Assembly (NCBI GenBank): GCA_964401385.1
Contig: CAYNYF010000006.1
Coordinates: 1 to 64,000 of the forward strand
Length of the DNA: 64,000 bases
Direction: 5' to 3'
Source: CAYNYF01 sp964401385
GTDB taxonomy: Bacteria > Planctomycetota > Phycisphaerae > SM23-33
Position numbers and translations under genes: made by a program. Below, in pieces: positions 7,916 through 18,500 of this stretch. Numbering within the stretch: position 1 is the first letter of the stretch; every line of letters starts with the position of its first letter. Below the pieces are notes generated by a model that worked only from the letters and a program-made list of their open reading frames with translations, was not told the origin of the DNA and ran no database searches.

Positions 7916-9244
7916 TCAGGCGTAGAACCGTGCCGGCTGGATGGCCGGGGGCTCCTCGCCGGCGGCGACCATTCGCTGTATCAGCCGCTTGCGGAGGTCG
8001 GCGGCCACGTCGGCGTATGCCCGTCGGCCGATGAGGTTTACCTGCTCGGCCGGGTCGGCGTGGAGATCGTACAGGTAGCGCTCGACGTAGCTGTCGCTGC
8101 CGGGCTCTTCCCCGCCCTGCCGGTCGGGGGCGAAGACGCTGTACTTCCAGCGCTCGGTGCGGATGCCCCGGCCGGTTTCGGCCTCGCTGATCTGGAAGAA
8201 CACCTCCTCCGGCCAATCGTCCACGCGGCCGTCGGGCAGGGCGAGCATGGATCGGCCGTGCATGTCTTCGGGAACGGCCAGGCCGGCCGAAGCCAGCAGC
8301 GTCGGCGGCACGTCCACCAGGCTGACCAGCTCGTCGATCGCCGGCCCGCCCTCCAAGCCCGGCCCGGCGAAGACCATGGGTATGCGGATGCTCCCGTCGT
8401 GGCAGGAGCGCTTGTACTCGCCGTTGCGGGTGCGGAAGTGGCAGCCGTGATCGGAGGTGAAGAGAACGATGGTGTTCTCCGTCAGGTGCAGCTCGTCCAG
8501 GCAGGCGAGGATTCGCCCGACGTTCTCGTCGATCCGGGCGCAGATTCCGTAATAGTCGGGCAGTTGGCTCATCCAGTTGCCGGGCAGGTTGCGCAGGTCG
8601 GCGGGCACGTGGCAGTCGGCGTAGCGGGCGGCGTAGCCGTCCGGGGCGACGAAGCGGTTCATGTCGTTCTGATGGTGCGGCTCCAGCCAACTGAGCATCA
8701 GGAAGAACGGCTCTGACTTGGTCTGGCGGAGGAAGCCCATGGCCGTATCCGCCAGGGCATCGACGCGGTAGCCCTCGAAGTTCACCTGGCGGTTGTCGGC
8801 GTCGAACCAGTGGCCGCCGTAGGGCTTGGAGGTGAACTCCAGCACGTCGGCCGCCTGCCACAGGTCGACGTAGCCGCCGCGGTGCTCTACCGGCACGGGC
8901 TTCTCGTCCACGCCCGAAAGGTGCCATTTGCCGACGTAGCCGACGCGGTAGCCGGCGTCCTTGAAATGGTGGGCCAGCGTGGTGTGCTGCTGCGTCAGCG
9001 GCAGGCCGTTCTTCCACACGCCGGTGGCGGTGGCGTACTTGCCGGTCTGGAGGCTTGCCCTCGCCGGCCCGCACACCGGCTGGCAGGTGAAGGCGCGGGC
9101 GAAGCGGACGCCGCGGGCGGCCATCGCGTCCAGGTGCGGCGTCAGGGCCATGGGGCTGCCGTAGCAGCCGCAGGTGTCCCATCGCTGCTGGTCGGTGAAC
9201 AGCACGAGGACGTTGGGGCGGGCCGGCTTGGCGGATTGCTTCAT
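7916..9244 (-). CDS. Sulfatase (Cys-type, formylglycine-dependent)
   Basis: A 442-residue type I sulfatase. The active-site signature C-x-P-x-R appears as C-G-P-A-R with Cys58 as the residue converted to formylglycine, followed by A-S-L-Q-T-G-K-Y. The N-terminal metal site is L-F-T-D-Q-Q-R-W-D-T, and a later metal-binding segment is F-T-S-D-H-G near residue 263. No signal peptide is visible, so it may be cytosolic or use another route. Planctomycetes have many such enzymes for sulfated polysaccharides. The R-x-D-T-x-x-C-Y-G-x-P start resembles choline-sulfatase/iduronate-sulfatase-like groups, but the substrate is not predictable. No maturation enzyme is in this window. Confidence 0.94.
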   Translation of the reverse strand: MKQSAKPARPNVLVLFTDQQRWDTCGCYGSPMALTPHLDAMAARGVRFARAFTCQPVCGPARASLQTGKYATATGVWKNGLPLTQQHTTLAHHFKDAGYRVGYVGKWHLSGVDEKPVPVEHRGGYVDLWQAADVLEFTSKPYGGHWFDADNRQVNFEGYRVDALADTAMGFLRQTKSEPFFLMLSWLEPHHQNDMNRFVAPDGYAARYADCHVPADLRNLPGNWMSQLPDYYGICARIDENVGRILACLDELHLTENTIVLFTSDHGCHFRTRNGEYKRSCHDGSIRIPMVFAGPGLEGGPAIDELVSLVDVPPTLLASAGLAVPEDMHGRSMLALPDGRVDDWPEEVFFQISEAETGRGIRTERWKYSVFAPDRQGGEEPGSDSYVERYLYDLHADPAEQVNLIGRRAYADVAADLRKRLIQRMVAAGEEPPAIQPARFYA

Positions 9245-9393
9245 GTTCGGGGGCCTCGCGAAAGTCGATCGGTCGGGGGCAATCGTAGCAGGCCGGGGCG
9301 GGCCTCACAACCGCCGGCCGGACTGCGCGCGGGCGCAAAAAGACGCGGCGACCCGTCAGGGCCGCCGCGCCGAATCCGTCAGGTTCCCCGGCT

Positions 9394-9553
9394 TAGAGCA
9401 GTTAACGCTTTTCTGTAGCCCCCCAGGCCGGCTGCGGCGTCGTCTGGCTGCGTCAGGCTGCATCGACAACCCACTGGGTTGCCTGCTTCGCCTTCCTTGC
9501 CAGACTCGTCCTCGCTCGGCCTGGAACGCCGCATTAAATCGTTAACTGCTCTA
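9394..9553. repeat. 160-bp MITE-like element with 14-bp terminal inverted repeats
   Basis: The ends are perfect 14-bp inverted repeats, TAGAGCAGTTAACG at 9394-9407 and its complement at 9540-9553. The interior has further complementary segments (CCAGGCCG near 9422, CGGCCTGG near 9516) but no ORF of its own. Size and structure resemble a miniature inverted-repeat element or a large bidirectional terminator. The right repeat contains the TAG stop codon of the giant surface-protein gene. Confidence 0.65.
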
Positions 9554-12500
9554 GGCCACCGACCACAGAGAGGCGATGCTGTTCTGATAGCCGATCAGGA
9601 ACTCATAGTTGGGCGTCGTCATCAACGACGCGTGCGTCGTCAGCGGCCTGTCGCCCGACCAGTCGCCGTAGCCCATGAGCCAGTTGTCCATCACGGTCTG
9701 CTGGACGTGATTGAGCCCGAGAATGTGGCCCAGCTCGTGGGCGGCCACGTTGCCCAGGGTCTTGCCGATCTGGTTGAGGGTGTAGCCCGTGGCGGCGCTG
9801 TAGACCGTCGCCACTTCGCCGCCCCAGACGACCGCGTCGTCGGCCAGGTCGCTGTTGAGGGTGTCGATCTTCTCGGACAGGCCGATAAAGCCCACCTCGG
9901 GGCCGAGGTTGCAGCCGACGAAGATGGTGCTGAAGTCCCCGCCGGGCGGCACCGTCCAGAACTCGATGTTGGTCAGGCCCGCTCCGAGCATGGGGTCGGT
10001 GTAGATGGTGTTGACCGTATCCACCACCGCGTTCAGCAGCGCCTGCGTGTCGGTGTGCTCGAAGCCGAAGGTCGTCGCCGAGAACGGTTCCTGATAGGTT
10101 TCGATCGTGTCGTCGTACAGGTTCAGGAAGTCGGCCACGCCGCCGGTGAAGTTGAGGTAGACCCTCTGCCGCGGGAACACGGGGGCCGAGCCCGGCTGCT
10201 GGGAAAGGGTCAGGCGGTATTTGCCCATGTCGGCCAGGCGGAAGTCCGTGTCGAAGACGAGGAGCGAGTCGTCGACTTCGAATCCGAATCCGGCCACGGC
10301 CACGTAGTAGGTGTCGGCGGCCGGCGTCAGCACCGTGTCGGTCAGCGTCACCTGGGGGGCGGGGGAGGGGATGTCGTCGCCGATGAGTTCGTCCCCGAAG
10401 GTGATGTTGCCGACGAGGTCGCCGGTGGAATTGAACACCGCCATCTTCGCCTTCAGCGGGCTGCCGATCAGGACCGTTTCCAGGCTCAGCGTCAGTTCGG
10501 TATAGGCGGGCAGGACGCCGAGGCTGAACAGGTCCACGTCGTCGGGGGCGCTGATTTCCTGCTCGTCAATCCCGGGCTTGGCGACGCTGCCCATCCACGT
10601 CAGCGGGGTGGCGGCCTGGGTTGCGTCGTCGAAGGCGAAGTTGCTGTTGCCGTCGTTGAACAGCAGCACGTTGAGCGTGTACGGTTCCAGTTGGGGCGGG
10701 AGGAACAGGCTTTCCACCCAGATGTAGACGGACCCGTCCGCGGTGGCCCGATAGCCCACGGGCGAGAACGCCCCCGAGTATGCCGAGCTGAGCGAAGGGG
10801 CCAGCAGGCCCGCGACCGACTCGGTGTAGTAGGTGTACACGTAGTAGGTGTACAGGCCGTACGTCGGCGAGAACCAGTACAGGACGTCGCCTTCGCTGAC
10901 GTCCACCATGTACACGTCGATATCGTCGCCGCCGCCGGGGTTGTCGCCGATGTAGCCTTCGATCGCCAGGGGCTGGTTCAGCACCAGAAGCGGGTTGTCG
11001 CCGGTCAGCTCGGCGGCGGTGGCCTCGGTGCCGCCGGCGTCGCCGCACATGAGCCGGTACACGAAGTCGCCGCCGGGCACGCCGTTGCCGGAGGGGTAGA
11101 CGGAGGAGTATTCCCCGTCCAGCAGATTCCCGCGCCGGTCGGTCACCACCGACCCGTCGATGGTCAGAAGGAAATGGGTGCCTTTGTTCAGCGCCTGCCA
11201 CGTGCCGCTGGCGCTGAGCCGGAGAGTGATCGAGTGCGTGACCGAGTCGTAGCTGATCGTATGAGCGACGTCGTCGGTGATGTTGACGTCGTCGGCCTCG
11301 CCCGGGCCGAAGACGCTGTTGCGGGAGACGACCAGGTCGAGCGTGTTCGGCTGCGTCGGGTCGATGGCGCCGGTGTTGATGGTGGATATGTCGATGTCGT
11401 GATCGAAGTAGATCCGGATCCAGTTGCCCTCGTGGGCCTTGGGGATCTGCACGTCGACCACCCTGGGCGAGCCGCTGCTGGCGGCCAGGGTTCCCACCTC
11501 GAAGTTGCCCACCGGCCAGAACAGGCCGGACCCGGAGACCTTGGGCATTTCGCTGGCGGCGTAGATGCCGAAGTGCTGGGTGGGGTTGCCCGAGCCGGTG
11601 ACGTAGCCTCTGACGGACGCCCGGTAGATGTAGCCGGCTCCGCGGACCTGGTCGTCGTCGGTTCCGAACCACTTGTCGGGTCCGGGGGAGACGGCGGCGG
11701 CGATGCTGGAAGCGGTCATGTTCCCGCCGATGGTGACGCTGCGTATGCTTCCGCCGGCGAGCTGGTCCATGTTGTCGAGGCTGCGCCAGGCGGGGGGCGT
11801 GCGGCCGTCGAAGCGGACGTTGGCGAATTCGCCGCCGAGGCCGGCGTCGTAGCCGCCGTCGGCCGGGTCCAGCCCGGCGACGATGTCGCTGTCGGTCATG
11901 TTGCCGCGAACACTGACCCTGCCGATATCGCCGCCGGAGGCCAGCAGCGCCCCCTGGAGGGTGTCGACGGTCACCGAGCCGATGCCCCTGCCGGCCCGGA
12001 CGCGGCTTCCGAACTCGCCGCCCCTGGCGGTGATCCTGCCGATGGGGCCGTTGGTGCTGATCAGGCCTCTGGCGGCGCCGCCGCTGATGGAGAACGAGCC
12101 GATGCCCGTCAGGGCGCGCAGGGCGCTGTCCACGCTCGGGTCGCTGAAGGAGCCGTTGCGGATGTCGAACCTGCCGAGGTAGCCCTGCTGGACGTCCAGG
12201 TTGCCGGTGAAGTTGCCGGTGACCTGCATCTGCGTCAGGTCGCCGCGGACGACGGTGACGTCGCCGCTGACGTTTCCGCTGCGGAATCTGCCGAGGCCGT
12301 TGTCGGCGGTGACGTCGCCGGTGACGTCGCCCTTTACGGTCAGGGCCTTGACGGGGCCGGCGGTAGTCGTCAGCGCCGCCGCCAGGTTCCCGGCGATGGT
12401 CATGCTTCTGGTGATGGCGTCGGCGGTGAGGCTGCTGGCGAGGAAGCCGCCGGACATCCTCCACGTGCCCAGCTCGCCCATCACGATGTCGGCGTTGGCG

Positions 12501-15500
12501 ATGCCGTTGGTGGCCATCGTCTGCACGCCGCCGTACAGGAACCAAGCCGCCCCGGCGACCGCGTCGCCGAGGGTGAGCCGCTTGACGAGGCCGTCGAGGT
12601 TCGTGTTGCCCAGTTCCAGGTTGCCGGTGAAGCTCAGGGTGGAGAAGCTGTCGTCGTCGCCGGCGATGAGGGTGACCTGCCGGGCGGCGCCCGGGTTGTT
12701 GACCTTCAGGCTGCTCCTGTCGGTGGTGCCGTTGAGGACGATGGCGTTGGCGACCGGGTCGAAGCTGCCGACGCCGGACCCTCTCAGGGTGAAGGAGACG
12801 CCGCCGATGACGGTGGTGCCGGCGATGAACTGCTGTGCCGGCGGGCCCAGGGGCGGCACGAACGGCACCAGCGGGGCCGTGGCCGCCGGCATGCCGGCGG
12901 GCGTGGTGTCGATGGACGTGTCCGCGATGACCAGGTTGCCGGCGCCGAAGATGCCGCCTCGGACGTCCAGTTTGCCGAAGGTGCTGACGCCCGGGGCGAC
13001 GGTGTTATCGGCCTGGGTGGTGAAGTTTCCGTCGACCGGGTCGACGCCCACGGCCGCGACGGAGCTGGTCCAGTTGCCCGCGACCCGGACGGACTTGATG
13101 CGGGCGCTGTGCAGCTCGGCGGAGGCGGCGTTGTAGCCGCCGACGATCTGGGAGTTGGTGACGTTGCCCTTCAGGTCGATGCGGTCCATGCCGTACAGGC
13201 TCGCCAGCGTCGCATTCGTCAGGTTGGTCGCCCGGAACGACTTCAGTAGCCCGCCCACCCAGATGGTGGAGCCGATGACGTCGCCGGAAACGCTGATGCT
13301 GCCGACGTCGCTGCCGATGGTCAGGTTTCCGGTGAGGTCGCTGCCGGTGATGTTCAGCCGGCCCAGTCCGCCGGTGGCGATCACGTCGGAGCGGAGGTCG
13401 CCGTTTCGGATGTTGATCGAGCGGATGTTGCCGGTGACGGAGATGGTGTGGCCGGCCAGGGCGCTGCCGTTGCGGATATCCAGCCGGTCCAGGCCGCCGG
13501 TCATGGCCGTCACGTCGGCGTCCAGGTTGCCGTTTTTGATGGTGATGCCGGCGACGCCGCCGCCCTGGGCGGTGAGGTTGCCGGTGATGTTGGCCGGGTC
13601 GGTCGCCGTGCCGCGGAGGCTGATCCGGCCGATGCTGCCGGCGGCAGTGACGTTGCCGACCAGCATCCCATTGGTCAGGGAGATGCCGTCGACGGAGCCG
13701 TACAGGCTGGTGATGTTGCCCAGGATGTCTCCGGTTCCGGGGATGCCGGCGCGGTCGCGCAGGGTGATCCGGCCGATGGATCCGCCGATGGTCAGATCGC
13801 CGACGATGCTCGCCCCGGCGGGCATGGAGAACCGCTTCATCGCGCCCAGGACCCGGACGTTGCCCAATCTGACCGGGCCGCCGCCCAGGTCGAACCAGCC
13901 GCCCATGTCGCCGTCGATGGTGAGGCTTTTGAGGCCGCCGTTGACCTCCAGGTCGGCGTACAGGGAGCCGTCCACGTCCACTCTGCCGATGTCGCCGCCG
14001 ACGTACAGGGCGGTGTACAGGTGGACCGGCGGGCTGCCCCGGGAGGCCTTGACGGTGAGGAAGTCCAGGTCGCCGGCGATGTTGAACCGCCTGGGCGTGC
14101 CCGAGGGCAGGGTCGACGGGTCCACGCCCAGCGAGCTGTAGCTGTAGAACTTCTTCACGCTTCCGGCGACGTCCAGTCCGCCGCTGTAGCCGCCGAAGGC
14201 GCTGATGTAGCCGATGTCGCCGGTGGTGTTGTTGGCGACCGTCTCCACGTCGGCGGAAATCACCCCCGCCCGGGAGATCAGCGAGTCGATGCTCCCGGCC
14301 GAGAGAATCGCCCCGGAGATGTTCCCGCTCACGTCCATGCTGCCCATCACCGCATACGGGCCGTAGAAGTCCAGCGTGGACTCATAGAACAGCCCGGCGA
14401 TCCTGCCCGACTTCAGCTCCGCCGCCACGCGGAAGTAGTTGCCGGCGAAGTCGCGCCCCACCGACAGCGTGCCCAGGGAGCCGAAGCTGACCTCGACGTT
14501 TCCGTACACGTCGCGAGTGCCGGCGAGCCTGCCGATGTTGAGCGGAACGTCGATGACGTTGGCGTACAGGTCCCGCCCGCTGATCTCCGTGACCGAATCG
14601 GACGCGCGGATCTCGTTCTCGCGGAGGTCGCCGGTGCTGCCGACACCGCGGATGGGCCCGATCGAGCCCATGGCCGCAATCATGCAGTCGTACATGCCCG
14701 GGCCGCCGGCGAGGATCTGCCCGATCGTCAGTTGATTGATCAGCGGCTGATTGCCGTGGAAGTAGCTGGTGCGGATGCCGTCGGAATTGGTGCTGGTGGA
14801 GATTTTCAGAATATACTGTCCGTAGATCGCGGCGCCGTCGATGGCGGCGCCCGGCCCGGAGAAGTCCACCGTCCCAATCCAGCCGGTGTGCGCGGTCAGG
14901 CCCTTGTAGACCAGGAAGGAGTCCAGGTCCATGGCGCCGATGATGGCCGTGTCCACCGCGCCGTTCCGGCCGGTGACCTGGTCGATGTAGGTCACCGCCA
15001 GCACCGAGCCGTTCAGGACCCTTCCCGCTCCGTCGATCGTGACCCGGTCGATGCCGGCGTCGGAGATGATGGCGGCCATTGCCACGTCGCTGGAGCCGTC
15101 GTCGGCCAGTCCGTCTCCCACGTTGAACTGCCCCAGGTCGCCGACGTGAACGACGCCCACGACGCCCTCGAAGCCCCGCCCGCCTAGCTCTTCAGGAAGG
15201 GTGAGGTTGTCGGTGTTGACGGCGATGTTCTCGGCCCGGCCGGTGATGAGGGCGTCGCCCAGCCATCCGCCCACCCGCAGGTTGGTGATGTCGCCGCCGA
15301 CCTGGAGCCCGTTGATCTGCCCGCGGAACCAGCCCATGTAGCTGCCGGCCGGGGCGGGCTCATAGCCCCACACCCATTGATCCAGTGAGCCGATGATCCC
15401 GCCCAGGCTGCCTTTCAGCTCGATCGTGTCCACGGAGGTGCCGAAGTTGGCCGAGGCGATCACGCCGGAGGTGGTGTTTCGCAGGGCGGTCACATCGGTG

Positions 15501-18500
15501 CCCACGACGTGGTAGGCGCTGATGGAGCCGTTGCCGCTGATGGCGAAATTGCCCGGGCCGGTGAGCTCCAGCCGCCCGATGTCGGCCACGTCGCCCGGCT
15601 TGACCACGCTGATGCTGCCCGGCCCGCCCATCGTCAGGTTCGCCAAAACCCCGCCGACCTTGCCCGTGGTGACCGGATCGTGCACCGGGATGACGTAGTA
15701 GCTGTAGGGCGAGGGAACCGTCATCATCCTCAGCCCCGAAGGATCGGTTGGATCGGGCACGAGCACCGGCGTGCCGTCGGGGTTGCTCAAAACGCCGGGG
15801 CTGATGCGGATCTGCCCGCCGCCGTCGTCGTCCACGATGGAGGACGTGCCGTCGTCAAACGAGACGGGCGTCATGGGGTGAGTCCACCCGGTGAGGTCGT
15901 AGATCGTCCCCGTCACGTGCACCATGCCGATGTCGGCGTTCATGCCGTGGATCAGGAAGGGCACGCCGCTTATCTGCGGGTCGGCGGTGCGGAGGCCGCC
16001 CCAGTCGCCGCGGACGTCCAGCAGGTCCAGCCGCGCCGCCGGCCCGGCGTTGTCGCTGTTGATCCGGAACTCCACGAAGCCGTCCACGTGGCTGCCGATG
16101 AAGACCGAGCCGATGCCGCCCGAGGCCGAGAAGCCGTACAGGTACTCGTCCAGGTACGGGTCCTCGAAGCCGGCGCCGCCGAAGAGCCGCGCGGCGCTGA
16201 AGACGTTCTGGATGCCGGCGTTGTCGTTGTACATGCCGCCGTCGGCGCCGGCGACGACGGTGAAGTTCAGGTCCCCGGCGAAGCTTTCCACCAGGCCGAT
16301 GCTGCCGTGGCAGACGACCTGCCCGCCGGCGAAATCATCGGGGGCGGGTCCGGAGAAGCCCAGCTCCCCGCCGCGGATGGCCACGGCGTTACCCCCGCCC
16401 AGGACGAAAATGTCCAGCCCGTTGCCATATCCGTCGATCTGCACGGCCCCGAGATTGCCGCCCTTGACGACGACGTGGCCGTTCCTTTCCAGCCCCACGT
16501 CCGTGAACGCGGGGGCGTAATCGGCGTTGACGTGAACGGCCCCCAAGGTCGCCGACGTGCTGTTCGTCACGAACATCGTGTATGTGTAATCTGCGGCCGT
16601 GTCGATGGACATCCCCGCGCCGGGGGCGATTTCGGGCTCGTAGTAGTCCTCGACGACCAAGTAGTAGACGCCCGCCGCCGGGGCGGTGAAGACCAGCGGC
16701 TCGAGGGTCGTTCCGTAGCTGCCGATGCCGTAGTCCTCGACGGTCTCCCAACCGTAGGAGCCCATCAGGTTCAGCTCGCCGTCCAGCAGCCCCACCCCTA
16801 TGTACCCGAACATGCCAAAGCTCAGGCGCGGATCGCTGATGTGGCCGTAGGCGAGTTCGATGGTGATAGTCTGCCCGGCCATCAGGCTGACGGCGTAGTA
16901 GTCCGCCCGGTCGACGCGGTTGCCAACGTCGCCGTCCTCGGCCCAGTACGTGCCCCAGAGCACGATGTTGCCCGAGGCGTTGAAAAGGAACTGGGCCTCG
17001 CCGGTCGTGTCGTTGTTGATGGTGAGCAGTCTGCCGTCTTCGGCCCAGGGCACGTATCGATCGTCGTCGCCGGAGGGGCCTTCACTCTCCAGCTCCAGAA
17101 TGGGCAGGGCGTTCCAGTCCACCATGTCGTCGTGGGGCACGGGGATGGCCCCCAGGCCGGTCGCCTCAACCGAGGCGTACATCGTCCCGTACACGTCCAA
17201 CTCATCCAGCGTGCCTCCCACGCGGACCACGCACTCCTCCGGGGTCAGAATCCCGTCGGCCGGGTTGGGCACGCCGCCGGCGTCCGTGTGCACGATCAGG
17301 TTGCCCAGGTCGTGGTGGATATCGACGTTGCCGTACAGGAAGCCCACCTCCAGGATCTCCAGGCTGCCGGTGATGTCCATCTCCCCGGCCAGGGTGCCGC
17401 CCAGCAGCACCCGCCCCATGTCCTGGGGGGGCGTGGCCGGGTCCAGCCGCACCAGCCGATACGCCGACTCCCAGAAGGTCACCGACCACAGGTCGTTGGG
17501 ATACACGCTGGTGAACGCCAGCGCGGGCAGGTCGTCGTAGCCCGCCTCGCCGACTTCCGTGGCCACGCCGGTGGCGGGGTCGATGACGTACAGCAGCTTC
17601 TCGCCCACGCCCCACAGCACGTCCACGTCGTCGAAGGCGATCCCCTCGACGTGGACGGCGCTTCCGTCATCGTCGTGGGTGAGGCCGATGCCCGGCACGG
17701 CTTCCGTGACGTCGCCGGTGGCCGTGTCGATCATGACAAGCTGGTCGGCGTCGCCGTCGACGCCGTACAGGTCGTCGAGGCTGTCGAAGGCGATGGTGGT
17801 GATGTTCGTCGCCCCGTTCAGCTCCGCCCCCCGCGTGACCACGCCGGTGGTGGTGTCGATGGTGATCAGGTAGGTTCCCGTCGGCGCGGGCGGCCCCGGC
17901 ACCAGCCTGGCGACCGTGGCCACGCCGTAGAGGGTATCGAGGCTGTCGAAGTCCAGGGCGAATATGTTGGTGTATGCCAGGCTGGGATCGACGCTGTCGA
18001 CGACCATGCCCACGGCCGCCGAGGTCGCCGGCGGGTTCCCGGCCGGGTTGTACGTTCCCTGCATCAGCATGTGGGTGTGGTTGTCGACGGCGAAGAACGC
18101 CCCGAGCGAATCCGCCGCCAGGGCCGAAACGCTCGTCCCCAACCCTGGGTCCACCGAGAGAATCACCAGCTCGCCGGTGGGCAGGGTCGTAATCGGATCG
18201 GTCTCCTGTATGGGCTCGCCCGTCCCGGGGTCGATGTCCCACTCGACGTATCTGACGATCTCGCCGATCGGCCCGGCGGTCATGATGCCGGCGTGGATCT
18301 CGCCGCCCGGGAATGTGCCCAGCGGGCTGGCGAAGTAGGCGTACGGCCGGTACGTGCCGGCGGCGATCATCTGGTTGGGATTGCCGGTGATGGCCGCGGG
18401 GATGCCCCCGACCAGCACCGCCCCGGAGTTGCCCGGTGCCCGCAGGCCGACGGCGTCGTCGGCGATGCTCAGCGCGGGTTGGCCCCCGGCATCGAAGATC

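Noticed and set aside
5919..7925. 668-codon plus-strand ORF crossing the N gap
   Set aside because: The frame runs through 100 N and is a shadow of the PLD and oxidoreductase genes.
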